In this document: in pieces, positions 29,213-40,170 of the stretch | Position numbering within the stretch: the stretch's first letter is position 1 | Layout of the letters: each line of letters begins with the position of its first letter | Origin: Mongoliibacter ruber | Lineage (GTDB): Bacteria > Bacteroidota > Bacteroidia > Cytophagales > Cyclobacteriaceae | Assembly (NCBI RefSeq): GCF_003003005.1 | Contig: NZ_PVTR01000001.1 | Span: 678,517 to 742,516 of the forward strand | Reading direction: 5' to 3' | Length of the DNA stretch: 64,000 nt | Position numbers and translations under genes: made by a program | The notes under the pieces: model-generated | What the model was told of the DNA's origin: nothing | Seen by the model: the letters and a program-made list of their open reading frames with translations, nothing else | Database searches by the model: none

Positions 29213-30106
29213 TTGAGACTTGCCGCAGTAGATATTGGCTCCAATGCCATCCGCTTACAAATCACACAGGTTACTTTTTATGAAGGTAACATCAACTTCA
29301 AAAAACTTGAATATCTACGATTTCCGCTCAGACTTGGAATGGATGTATTTCAGGAACAAAAGATTTCTGATAAAAACAGAAGTAAATTTGTCAAACTGAT
29401 GCGTGCATTCAAGCTTTTGATTGACTTATATGAAGTAGATGATTATATGGTATGCGCTACTTCAGCTATGAGAGAATCAATCAATGGCAAAGAAATAGTC
29501 GAAGAGGTCAAGGAAGAAATCGGACTCAAAATCAATATTATTGATGGCAATCACGAAGCTGAGCTGATTAATATGGCACTTGGTGCGCACATAGACCAAA
29601 AGGCCTACTTGCACATTGACGTAGGAGGAGGAAGCACGGAATTGAACATTTACAAAAACTTGGAGAAGTTGGCCTCCAAGTCATTTAAAATTGGGTCTGT
29701 CAGGGCTCTCGAAGACAAAGTACCACTTTCTGTATGGAAAAGTATGAGCAATTTCATCACCGAAAATGTCGATATAAAGGATAAAATCACTTGTATTGGC
29801 ACTGGGGGAAACATCAATAAAATTTTTGAGCTGGCTGCACCAAGAAAGGGGAAAACCTTTATCAGTATTGAAAAAATCAGAGAAATTCAAGGCTACTTGG
29901 AGTCCCTCACCTTCGAAGAGAGGATTTTTAAAGTAAACCTCAATCATGACAGGGCTGATGTCATCATTCCGGCAGCTAAAATTTACCTGGCAGCAATGGA
30001 TGCAGCTAATTCCAAGAAAATGCTCATCCCAGACGTAGGTCTTAAAGACGGTTTGATGCAGGTGCTCTACAAGAGGAATAAAAACAAAAACCCACCAAAG
30101 CAATAA
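29213..30106 (+). CDS. ppx: Ppx/GppA-family exopolyphosphatase
   Basis: 297 aa. It removes terminal phosphates from polyphosphate (or from pppGpp). The actin-like ATPase fold has the phosphate-1 loop VDIGSNAIRLQ at the N-terminus and phosphate-2 DVGGGSTEL from Asp136. It is the short, two-domain form without the C-terminal HD extension. The start must be the TTG at 29213: the next codons RLAAVDIGSN are already family sequence and an in-frame TAG lies four codons upstream, so no ATG is available. It is convergent with ppk1, which makes the polymer, and shares a terminator with it. Confidence 0.9.
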   Translation: MRLAAVDIGSNAIRLQITQVTFYEGNINFKKLEYLRFPLRLGMDVFQEQKISDKNRSKFVKLMRAFKLLIDLYEVDDYMVCATSAMRESINGKEIVEEVKEEIGLKINIIDGNHEAELINMALGAHIDQKAYLHIDVGGGSTELNIYKNLEKLASKSFKIGSVRALEDKVPLSVWKSMSNFITENVDIKDKITCIGTGGNINKIFELAAPRKGKTFISIEKIREIQGYLESLTFEERIFKVNLNHDRADVIIPAAKIYLAAMDAANSKKMLIPDVGLKDGLMQVLYKRNKNKNPPKQ

Positions 30107-30144
30107 GCCATTGACTCCACAAGTCAATGGCTTATTGCATTTTT
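30100..30144. terminator. Bidirectional terminator between ppx and ppk1
   Basis: A perfect 17-bp inverted repeat (30100-30116 with 30122-30138, loop CCACA) is followed by ATTTTTTATTT on the plus strand and reads into TTTGGTGGGTTTTT on the minus strand. The ppx stop codon lies inside the left arm. Confidence 0.88.
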
Positions 30145-30208
30145 TATTTCAGTGAATATTTAAACACTTAACTTATTTAATGGGCTCAAATGAAACGAGT
30201 AACCGGTT

Positions 30209-32329
30209 TCAAAAAAGTTTAACTTTCATCACATCTTCAATTTTCACATTGAAAAACTCTCTGTGTACATTGAATTCATACTCACCATCTTGTGGTACTT
30301 TCCTGACATAAGATCCATCCTCCAGCATCTTGTATGCATTCACATTATCCTTGAGATTAAAGGCCAAAATATTCATCAGTTGTTTCTCCAGCAATGGATC
30401 CTGAACCCTAAAAAGAGATTCCAGCCTTTTATCAAAACTCCTGACCATCATATCTGCAGAGCCTGCATAAGTTCTGGTTTCTCCATTGTTGTGAAAATGG
30501 TATATCCTGGAATGTTCCAGAAAATCTCCCACAATTGAAAAAACCTCAATATTTTCACTTAGACCCATTCTTCCCGGTCTCAAACAACATATTCCCCTTA
30601 TGATAAGTTTGACAGGAACTCCCGATTGAGAGGCTCGATACAGGGCATAAATGATCTCTGAATCTTCTAAAGAATTAACTTTGATCACAATGCCTGAAGG
30701 CAATCCATTCCTGGCATTTTCTGCTTCTTGCTCAACAAACGCTATCAGTTGATTCCTCATATCCCGCGGTGCGGTAATGAGGTTTTGATAAGTCGTAGGC
30801 ATGGAGTGACCCGTAATTACATTGAAAAACTCTGAAACATCATTCGCCAGAACTTCATTGGTAGTGAGCAAACCTATATCTGTGTATAGCCTGGCTGTAT
30901 CCTCATTGTAATTACCAGAACCAAGATGCACAAAGCGCGTAACTTTATTTTCATCCTTCCTGACAATCAACATCAGCTTGGTATGTGTTTTCACGTTACT
31001 GATACCATATATCACAAAGCAACCGGCTTTTTGAAGTTTTTTTGCTTCCCTGATATTATTCTCCTCGTCAAACCTAGCTTTTACTTCAAATAATACGGAG
31101 ACGTGTTTACCGTTTTCTGCAGCTCTCAAGAGGGCTTTTGTAATTCGGGAATCCTTGGCCAATCTATAAATAGTCATTTTGATGGCCATCACATTGGGGT
31201 CATCGGCTGCTTTTTCGATTAGGTCAAAAATAGGATCAATATTATTGTAGGGATGGTGTAGAAGAATATCCCTTCCTTTCAAAACCTGAAATACATCATC
31301 CGTTCCTTCTTGTGGGTAGGAAATAGGTGGCACTGGATTTGGAACCATGGGTAACCTATCCTTAAAACGCTTATTGCCTACAACCTGCCATAGGCCGTTA
31401 AAATCCAACATGCTGGCCTTCTCTACTTTAAAAATGCTGTCATCTTGAATATTCCAGCGCTCTTTCAACAAGCTAATCATCCATTTACTGTAGCCCTCTT
31501 CGATTTCTATCCGCACTACCCTACCTGTTTTCCGCTCATTCAATTTCCGTTTCACTTCCTCTAGGAAGTTCGCATCCATATCTTCACTTTCTTCCAGCGT
31601 AAAGTCACCATTTCTGGTAATTCTAAAAAGGTTGACTGATTCTATGTTGACGTTTCTGAAAAGGGAAATGAGGTTTTCCCTTATCACTTCCTCAATTGGA
31701 ACATAGACTACTAGGTCTTCTCTTTCAATTTCAAAAAACCTCGGGATATTGGCTGGTATCTGCACAAATGATAACTTCCTGTTTTCTTTTTTGTCACCAG
31801 GAGCCAAAGTCACCACTCCAAATACCAGAAGTTTATTCATCAAAATCGGAAATGTCCTATACCCATCAAAAACCATTGGGGTAAGCATAGGATAGACAGC
31901 TTTATTGAAGTAAGACTTGATATAGTCACGCTCATCTGCCTCAAGATTTTTTACATTGCTTAATATAAACCCACTTCCCTGCATTTCAGGCAGTAAGGTT
32001 TTGACAAAGTGCTCTTGTTGTCTTTTATGAAATGCCTGACATTCCATAAAAAGCTTGACTTTGAAGGGATCTTCACGGAGGCCAGAGTAATCCACCCTTT
32101 CTTTATCGTAATCAAGGTAGTTGTACAAGGATCCAACTCGAATCATAAAAAACTCATCGAAATTGGACGCTGTAATGGCTAGGAACTTTAATTTATCCAA
32201 AATAGATCTACTTTCTTTTTTGGATTGATCAAACACCCTTTCATTGAATTTCACCCAACTTAGGTCACGGCTGACCAGGTCAGAACTTTCAATTATGCTT
32301 TCAAATTTATCTAAGGCAGTTATTTTCAT
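30209..32329 (-). CDS. ppk1: Polyphosphate kinase 1
   Basis: 706 aa, membrane-associated enzyme that polymerises the ATP gamma-phosphate into polyphosphate. The N-terminal block DLSWVKFNERV opens the PPK_N domain. The phosphorylated histidine is His449 in VKTHTKLML. The C-terminal domains contain LHHPYNNIDP, LGSGNYNEDTARLYTD and SADMMVRS. Length is as usual for Ppk1. Its partner ppx faces it from the other side of a two-way terminator. Confidence 0.96.
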   Translation of the reverse strand: MKITALDKFESIIESSDLVSRDLSWVKFNERVFDQSKKESRSILDKLKFLAITASNFDEFFMIRVGSLYNYLDYDKERVDYSGLREDPFKVKLFMECQAFHKRQQEHFVKTLLPEMQGSGFILSNVKNLEADERDYIKSYFNKAVYPMLTPMVFDGYRTFPILMNKLLVFGVVTLAPGDKKENRKLSFVQIPANIPRFFEIEREDLVVYVPIEEVIRENLISLFRNVNIESVNLFRITRNGDFTLEESEDMDANFLEEVKRKLNERKTGRVVRIEIEEGYSKWMISLLKERWNIQDDSIFKVEKASMLDFNGLWQVVGNKRFKDRLPMVPNPVPPISYPQEGTDDVFQVLKGRDILLHHPYNNIDPIFDLIEKAADDPNVMAIKMTIYRLAKDSRITKALLRAAENGKHVSVLFEVKARFDEENNIREAKKLQKAGCFVIYGISNVKTHTKLMLIVRKDENKVTRFVHLGSGNYNEDTARLYTDIGLLTTNEVLANDVSEFFNVITGHSMPTTYQNLITAPRDMRNQLIAFVEQEAENARNGLPSGIVIKVNSLEDSEIIYALYRASQSGVPVKLIIRGICCLRPGRMGLSENIEVFSIVGDFLEHSRIYHFHNNGETRTYAGSADMMVRSFDKRLESLFRVQDPLLEKQLMNILAFNLKDNVNAYKMLEDGSYVRKVPQDGEYEFNVHREFFNVKIEDVMKVKLF

Positions 32330-32407
32330 TTTTGGAATTCGGTGTAATACAAAACTAACATTCTATAAATAGTATTCGAATGCAGAGGGTTTAAAAATTT
32401 ATCAAGA

Positions 32408-32435
32408 AAAGAAAAAAAGGGGCAAAAGCCCCTTT
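32408..32435 (-). terminator. Terminator after gyrB
   Basis: On the minus strand AAAGGGGC-TTTT-GCCCCTTT is followed by a run of T and C (TTTTTCTTTTC). It lies between the gyrB stop and the ppk1 start, so ppk1 needs its own promoter in the 80 bases that remain. Confidence 0.8.
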
Positions 32436-32456
32436 AAATTTTAATTTTAAACCCTA

Positions 32457-34790
<2,334 letters not shown>

Positions 34791-35546
34791 ATGAAAACCT
34801 TACTTGCCGCAGAATTGGTGGGTCTTGACTTGATTGTCAACAGTGACCCAGTTGCCATCACCTTTTTCATAGGGTACATGGCGATGTTTGCATCAGCAGT
34901 TTTCTTCTTTGTAGAAAGAAGTTCTGTAGATGGGAAATGGAAAACATCTCTTTTAGTTTCTGGACTGATCACGGGTATCGCCGCAGTTCATTATTACTAC
35001 ATGAGAGATTTTTACATGATTACAGGTACAAGTCCAACAGCATTCAGGTATGTTGACTGGACGCTGACCGTTCCTTTGATGTGCGTAGAATTCTACCTAC
35101 TCACTAAACCTTTCGGAGCTAAAACCGGAACATTGTGGAAACTGATACTTGCTTCTCTTGTGATGTTGATCACAGGTTACATAGGAGAAACATCAGGCAT
35201 AGACAATAACATTTTCTGGGGTATAGCTTCAACCTTAGGTTATCTCTACATCGTTTATGAAGTGTTTGCAGGTGATGTTGCGAGATTGTCTAAAGATTCC
35301 AATAGCCCGGAATTAAAAAGAGCTATGTTCTTATTGAAGATTTTCATCACGTTAGGTTGGTCAATTTATCCAATTGGATACATGGTACTTCCTGGCAATC
35401 TATTGTCTGGTCTATTTGAAGTTTCAAGCATTGACTTGTTCTACAACTTGGCAGATGCTATTAACAAAATAGGCTTCGGCTTAGTTATTTATTCAGTTGC
35501 AATTGCAGAAACGAATAAATTGAGAAAAATTAAAACAGCTGCCTAA
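34791..35546 (+). CDS. Proteorhodopsin-type light-driven proton pump
   Basis: 251 aa, seven membrane helices with retinal bound to Lys226 (ADAINKIGFG). The helix C motif is R86-Y-x-D89-W-x-x-T93 ... E100, the D/T/E set of outward proton pumps: Asp89 is the primary acceptor and Glu100 the donor. His67 corresponds to the proteorhodopsin His that pairs with the acceptor. Met97 sits at the colour-tuning position (Leu or Gln in marine proteorhodopsins), which points to green absorption. The NDQ motif of sodium pumps and the NTQ motif of chloride pumps are absent. It is followed by a hairpin and then by crtY and blh, which make its chromophore. Confidence 0.95.
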   Translation: MKTLLAAELVGLDLIVNSDPVAITFFIGYMAMFASAVFFFVERSSVDGKWKTSLLVSGLITGIAAVHYYYMRDFYMITGTSPTAFRYVDWTLTVPLMCVEFYLLTKPFGAKTGTLWKLILASLVMLITGYIGETSGIDNNIFWGIASTLGYLYIVYEVFAGDVARLSKDSNSPELKRAMFLLKIFITLGWSIYPIGYMVLPGNLLSGLFEVSSIDLFYNLADAINKIGFGLVIYSVAIAETNKLRKIKTAA

Positions 35547-35554
35547 TAACCCAG

Positions 35555-35587
35555 TATGGCTATCCTAGATTAGGATAGCCATATTTT
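35555..35587 (+). terminator. Hairpin between rhodopsin and crtY
   Basis: A perfect 13-bp stem (35555-35567 with 35571-35583, loop GAT) is followed by TTTT. It lies in the 52-base gap between the rhodopsin stop and crtY. It may end most transcripts after the rhodopsin gene or stabilise its mRNA, giving more opsin than enzyme. Confidence 0.7.
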
Positions 35588-35598
35588 AAACTCTGCCG

Positions 35599-36750
35599 AT
35601 GAAAGCCTATGATTATATTGTTTGCGGTTTTGGATGTGCTGGGATCTCCCTTATCCGTCACATAATCAAAGGGCCACTACTGGACAAAAAAATCCTAGTG
35701 GTAGATATAGATTCCAAATCCAAAAACGATAGAACTTGGTGTTATTGGTCTCAGGAACCTGCAGCTTTTCACCCCAAAACATCCCCTTTACAATATTGGG
35801 ATAAAATTAAAATCATAAAGGATGAAAATACCATCCTTAAACAGTTGGAAGACCTAAAATACTTCCATATCAAGTCTTCTGATTTTTATAAAGAAGCATT
35901 TGAAATCATACAAAAACATCCCAACATTACCTTCATCCAAGATGAAGTTGAAGAAATTACTTCTGTAAATGACACCAGTGCAATTGTCAAATTAAAAGAG
36001 CATGGTGACATTTCTTGCCAAAAAGCATTCACTTCCATACCAAACTCAAAAAAGCCAGGCGAAGATATAATCAAACAAATCTTTGTTGGGTGGGAATTGA
36101 ATTTCGATTCTGAGGTCTTCGATCCAAGTTCTGCAACCTTTATGCATTTTGATACTATATCGAATCAAGCGACTGATTTCTTTTATATACTTCCTTTCTC
36201 TAAAAACTCTGCTCTGATAGAGTTTACTACTTATACAAAAGGAGGAATGGAAGAAGAGGAAATGGAAAATCATATCCTTAAATACCTCCAGAAGTATTAT
36301 CCAAATGAAACTTATGAAATAAAAGAGAAGGAAAAAGGATGTATTCCAATGTCCACATTGCCCTTAGCTCCTGAAGATAATTATGATTCTGTTGTCTATC
36401 TCGGTACTTTGGGAGGTTGTACAAAAGCATCTACTGGATTTACTTTTTACAACATTCAAAAACATTGTGCTGAAATAGTACAAAACTTGGAGATGAAAAT
36501 ACCTGTCAGGTCAAGTTTTGGGAAAGAAAAACAAAGATTCAATTTTTACGATAATATTCTTCTCAATATCGTGAGTAAATGGCCAAATGAACTTCCTGGT
36601 ATATTTTACACTATGTTTTCAAATAATAAAGCTCCAATAATATTGAAATTCTTAAACGAAGAGACTTCATTTTTGGAGGAAATAAGCATTTTGATGCGCC
36701 TTAAATTTAATATTTTCATCAAATCACTGTTGAAATATGAGAGGCATTGA
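35599..36750 (+). CDS. crtY: Lycopene beta-cyclase
   Basis: 383 aa FAD-linked cyclase that turns lycopene into beta-carotene. The N-terminal dinucleotide fold is YDYIVCGFGCAGISL, followed by DIDSKSKNDRTWCYW, the CrtY/CrtL signature. LGTLGGCTKASTGFTF in the C-terminal half is the second conserved region. The 3' end overlaps the blh start by 14 bases. The enzymes that make lycopene (crtE, crtB, crtI) are not in the window. Confidence 0.93.
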   Translation: MKAYDYIVCGFGCAGISLIRHIIKGPLLDKKILVVDIDSKSKNDRTWCYWSQEPAAFHPKTSPLQYWDKIKIIKDENTILKQLEDLKYFHIKSSDFYKEAFEIIQKHPNITFIQDEVEEITSVNDTSAIVKLKEHGDISCQKAFTSIPNSKKPGEDIIKQIFVGWELNFDSEVFDPSSATFMHFDTISNQATDFFYILPFSKNSALIEFTTYTKGGMEEEEMENHILKYLQKYYPNETYEIKEKEKGCIPMSTLPLAPEDNYDSVVYLGTLGGCTKASTGFTFYNIQKHCAEIVQNLEMKIPVRSSFGKEKQRFNFYDNILLNIVSKWPNELPGIFYTMFSNNKAPIILKFLNEETSFLEEISILMRLKFNIFIKSLLKYERH

Positions 36751-37609
36751 ATTATATGGCAAATTAGTAGGGCTTTCAATAGCAATCCTATACTTTCTTT
36801 TTTTTGAAGGAAATACAACATTTGAATACATATTCTTTGCTTTGGTATTGGTAACTATTGGTATTCCTCATGGAGCTATTGACCATTTATTATTAAGTCC
36901 AAATATCAACACAAAAGGCTTGTTCAAATTCTTGGCAAAGTATATTTCAATCATTTTAATCTACTTGGTACTTTGGATTTATTTGCCATTGTTGGCATTG
37001 GCGGCTTTTCTTTTAATGTCTGCCTATCATTTTGGACAAAGTCACTTTATCAATTTCCAAATTAACAAATTGAAAACGGCCACTTATATTCTACTTGGAA
37101 CTTATTATTTGAGCGTTATTCTGTGGGGAGATTTTGCTTACACAAAAAACCTACTCGAAAGCATGCTCAATATCCAAAACATGGAAGGGTATGGGCTACC
37201 GATCATCATTGGATCATTTCTTTTTGCCATTTTACTGATTGCCTATAATCAGCCTTCAAAAGCCTATTATTTTATAATTGAAGCCGTGGTAATGGGAGTC
37301 ATACTCTATCAACTTCCACTATTACTTAGTTTCATTATTTATTTTGGCTTCTGGCACGCATTGCCAAGTATGAATGAGGAGTATAGAGTTCTTAAAAAGT
37401 TTCTGGGAAAGAATCAATTCTACAGTTTCATCAAAAAACTGATGCCCTTCACTGCAATCAGTCTCGGAGGAATATGGATGCTCTTGGCTATATTTTACAC
37501 TTGGATGTCACCAAATGAGCTGGTGCTGTTCTTTTTTATACTGATTTCATTGATTTCAGCACCCCATATCTGGTTCATGCATATGTTTTTGGAGAAGAAA
37601 GATTCCTAA
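36737..37609 (+). CDS. blh: Beta-carotene 15,15'-dioxygenase (Brp/Blh)
   Basis: 290 aa multi-helix membrane enzyme that cleaves beta-carotene into two molecules of retinal for the rhodopsin. Conserved histidines for the iron site are visible: His45 and His50 (IPHGAIDH), His98 and His103 (YHFGQSH), His207 (FWHALPS), and His277 and His282 (PHIWFMH). The start overlaps crtY by 14 bases, so the two are translationally linked. Its stop codon overlaps that of the next, converging gene in a CTAA. Confidence 0.94.
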   Translation: MRGIELYGKLVGLSIAILYFLFFEGNTTFEYIFFALVLVTIGIPHGAIDHLLLSPNINTKGLFKFLAKYISIILIYLVLWIYLPLLALAAFLLMSAYHFGQSHFINFQINKLKTATYILLGTYYLSVILWGDFAYTKNLLESMLNIQNMEGYGLPIIIGSFLFAILLIAYNQPSKAYYFIIEAVVMGVILYQLPLLLSFIIYFGFWHALPSMNEEYRVLKKFLGKNQFYSFIKKLMPFTAISLGGIWMLLAIFYTWMSPNELVLFFFILISLISAPHIWFMHMFLEKKDS

Positions 37610-37971
37610 AACTGTTTTGTGCTCAGCATAACCAAGTTGCACGCAACAGCCACCTCAATATCTTTTGCTTTTGCCAATTCGAAAAATTCAGGATTTTCTG
37701 TCCCTGGATTAAAAACAATTCTTTTGGGATTTAAAGACAAGATGTAAGTGTACCATTCGGGCTGATTGTGAGGTCCTAAATACATGGTAACTGTATGCAC
37801 ATCAGGAATTTCAGGTTTTGATCTCAAATCCAATATCTCCTCACCAAACACTACCCCTTTCTTGATTCCGACAGGAACAAAGGGCATTTTTCTTTCTGCC
37901 AGCATGCTTGCCACTACATAAGCATAGCGTGATGGGTTTGGTGAAGCACCTATGATCACTGTTTTTTTCAT
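37606..37971 (-). CDS. CoA-binding domain protein (YccU-like)
   Basis: 121 aa single Rossmann-type CoA_binding_2 domain. VIIGASPNPSRYAYVVASML (4-23) is the nucleotide-binding loop, and NPGTENPEFFELAKAKDIEV (about 88-107) with the following VACNLVML is the C-terminal signature. The role is unknown. It stands alone and converges on blh with a four-base overlap. Confidence 0.88.
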   Translation of the reverse strand: MKKTVIIGASPNPSRYAYVVASMLAERKMPFVPVGIKKGVVFGEEILDLRSKPEIPDVHTVTMYLGPHNQPEWYTYILSLNPKRIVFNPGTENPEFFELAKAKDIEVAVACNLVMLSTKQF

Positions 37972-38097
37972 CTCTTTATAATTGTCTTTAAACGGGAAAT
38001 TGGAATCTTCCCATGGTTTCCCCTGTAGCGGGAAATCCCACTGTATGTCTTATGCCTCATGCCTGTCTGAAGAAGACAAGCTCAATTTCATGGCGAA

Positions 38098-39051
38098 TTA
38101 TCTAATCCCAAACACCTTATCTCTCTCAAAAGTGTCTATATGTCTTTGCTTCTTACTTTCGTGAATATCCGCTAGCGTAATCAAAATCCCTGTTTCTTCT
38201 ACAGCCCCAAACTCATCATTAAGTGCTGTTCCAAAGGTTTTCATTGTAGGTGAAAGATTCATATAAGTATTGATCAAAGGCGGAATATTCTCACCAAAAG
38301 CCCTGATTCTAGAATTTAGCGTTTTATAGCCTTCTTTATAATCCAAACCTTCGAAAAGTGACTTTAATTTACTTGTATCGGAATGATAAGTAAGTAACAA
38401 GTTGTCATGTGGCCTCACCAAATTATCCTTATCCGGAAAGTAATGATGCATGAAATATAAAAGCATATCCCTCCCATCTCTATTGTAATGGGGGTACATG
38501 GTTACTTTTCCAAAAAGGTATTTGACATCTGGATTGAGCTTTACTACTGCACCCAAACCGTCCCATAGATTGTCAAGGGAAAAAAGCCCCTTTCTGTTGT
38601 CTATACTTGGCTGGTATTTTGGCTGCACAAATGACCTGCCCAACTCAATGGTATAGGGCAAATAATCTTTTTTGAAGGTATCCGAAAACTTAAATAAATG
38701 AGCGGTTGATAAATTAAGATGACCACTTTCGTCTTCCTCTGCACTTCTGCAATGGATCAACCTGTATCCGGCTACAATTTCCTCTTCTTCCGGGTTCCAA
38801 GTGATCAATTGTTGGTAGCAATTATCATCTGTATCATTGGTATCCAAGTCAAGTGAAAGACCTGTTCCTCCTCCAGCTGCTCTGAATGTCAATTCTCTCA
38901 ATCTCCCAATCTCTCTGACTACATTTGGAGCCAAGTGATAATCCACCAAATAAATCTCATTGTTACCATTGTTGGTATAACGCAAAAACCTCTCCTGAGA
39001 AAGTTCTTTTTTCAACAACTCTTTATCTATTCCGGGAATAATTGCTTGCAT
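38098..39051 (-). CDS. glsB: GNAT-fold N-acyltransferase, GlsB-like (glycine lipid synthesis)
   Basis: 317 aa. The acyltransferase core has REIGRLRELTFRAAGGGTG, IVAGYRLIHC and ELGRSFVQPKYQ, typical of the hemolysin/OlsB-like (Acetyltransf_5) family. In Bacteroides, GlsB attaches a 3-hydroxy fatty acid to glycine (or to related amino acids), and the adjacent PlsC-like GlsA adds a second acyl chain. The gene lies 10 bases after the PlsC-like gene, reproducing that pairing. The amino-acid substrate here (glycine, serine-glycine or ornithine) is inference. Confidence 0.8.
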   Translation of the reverse strand: MQAIIPGIDKELLKKELSQERFLRYTNNGNNEIYLVDYHLAPNVVREIGRLRELTFRAAGGGTGLSLDLDTNDTDDNCYQQLITWNPEEEEIVAGYRLIHCRSAEEDESGHLNLSTAHLFKFSDTFKKDYLPYTIELGRSFVQPKYQPSIDNRKGLFSLDNLWDGLGAVVKLNPDVKYLFGKVTMYPHYNRDGRDMLLYFMHHYFPDKDNLVRPHDNLLLTYHSDTSKLKSLFEGLDYKEGYKTLNSRIRAFGENIPPLINTYMNLSPTMKTFGTALNDEFGAVEETGILITLADIHESKKQRHIDTFERDKVFGIR

Positions 39052-39061
39052 AATTTAGGGG

Positions 39062-39889
39062 TTAGGCCATTTGGTAAACAATCTCTTTCACTTCTTCAGC
39101 CCATTCTGTTTCTTTTTTCGATTTATCAAAATACTGGTAAGATATTGGTTTTCCTATATGAATGACTACTTTTTTACCTCTTTGAGAAAACATTTCATCA
39201 GCCAGGTAAAGCATCTCAATATTAGCTTTGATTCCCAGTTGTTTACGAAGTCTCGCCAAGTTGTAGAAAAAATTGGAGTTTTTACCTTCAGTATAGACGG
39301 GTACTATATCTTTTTTGTACCGTTTTGCTTTGGAAATAAAACTTTTTTTCCATTCCAAGTCCTTGATGCCTTCGGGTTGTTTTCTAGAAACCAATCCAGC
39401 TGGATAGACCAATACTGCATGATCTCCCGCATAGGTATTCTCAATCAGTTTGCTTACTTCGCGACTATTTGTACCAAGCTTATTGACCGGTACGAACATG
39501 GGCTCAAAGTTCTTGATATTGGTAAGTATGTCATTGACCAGAAACCTGATATCTTGTCTGTACTTACCCAAAGCATACATAAATGCGATTCCATCCATTC
39601 CTCCCAAAGGATGGTTGGAAGCAAATATCACAGGCCTGTCAAGAGGGATATTTTCAGCCCCGGTCAATGTAACCTCCACTCCAAATTCATCTATCAAAGC
39701 ATTCACAAAATCCATTCCTTGCAAATGGCCTATATTGGCCATTACCTGATTGATGTCTCCTTCGTGAACGATGCGCTTGATATAATTGACAACAAAACCC
39801 GGCATCCACTTGTACATACCAGGACTTTTGTCTTTCAAGACATTTTCAATATTAATAAATGGTTTATTGGGGGTTTGGGGCTTTTCCAC
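39062..39889 (-). CDS. glsA: PlsC-like O-acyltransferase, GlsA-like
   Basis: 275 aa. LPLAT family: catalytic SNHPLGGMDG (His93, Asp99), VPVNKLGTNSREVSKL, and YPAGLVSRKQPEGIKDLEW, which replaces the usual F-x-E-G-T-R block. Spacing between catalytic His and Asp is five residues instead of the textbook four, a form I associate with the Bacteroidota GlsA group. It probably acylates the hydroxyl of the GlsB product to make the diacyl aminolipid of the membrane. First gene of a two-gene operon. Confidence 0.82.
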   Translation of the reverse strand: MEKPQTPNKPFINIENVLKDKSPGMYKWMPGFVVNYIKRIVHEGDINQVMANIGHLQGMDFVNALIDEFGVEVTLTGAENIPLDRPVIFASNHPLGGMDGIAFMYALGKYRQDIRFLVNDILTNIKNFEPMFVPVNKLGTNSREVSKLIENTYAGDHAVLVYPAGLVSRKQPEGIKDLEWKKSFISKAKRYKKDIVPVYTEGKNSNFFYNLARLRKQLGIKANIEMLYLADEMFSQRGKKVVIHIGKPISYQYFDKSKKETEWAEEVKEIVYQMA

Positions 39890-40170
39890 TTATGCGTAAT
39901 TTACTCTTTGAGTTTCGTCCAAGCGTCTGATATCCAATATCAAACTGTAACGCTTATCAAGCTTGAGTTTCTATCTTATTGAGTTTTTTGAAATATTATA
40001 GCTTCAAAAATACAAAAAATTACGCAACTGAGGCGAAAAAATATAAAGCGCAAAATTTAATATCACTTATATTTTCAAACCTTGATAGTCTATACTTCTT
40101 TGTAATTTACAGATGTAAAAGAAACTTAATCTGATAGAAGGAGTTCCTTAAATAGAATAAACAATCTTAT
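39890..40170. other. Divergent promoter region of glsA and the SDR gene
   Basis: 281 A+T-rich bases. An open frame on the plus strand (39071-39982) runs across it but is antisense to glsA. I saw no repeat or structured element. Confidence 0.4.

Noticed and set aside
34791-35546. Sodium- or chloride-pumping rhodopsin
   Set aside because: The helix C motif is D-T-E, not NDQ or NTQ.
39071-39982. 303-aa plus-strand ORF opposite glsA
   Set aside because: It runs antisense to the well-supported GlsA-like gene and into the promoter gap, and its sequence is rich in Phe, Tyr, Ile and Cys with no recognisable domain.
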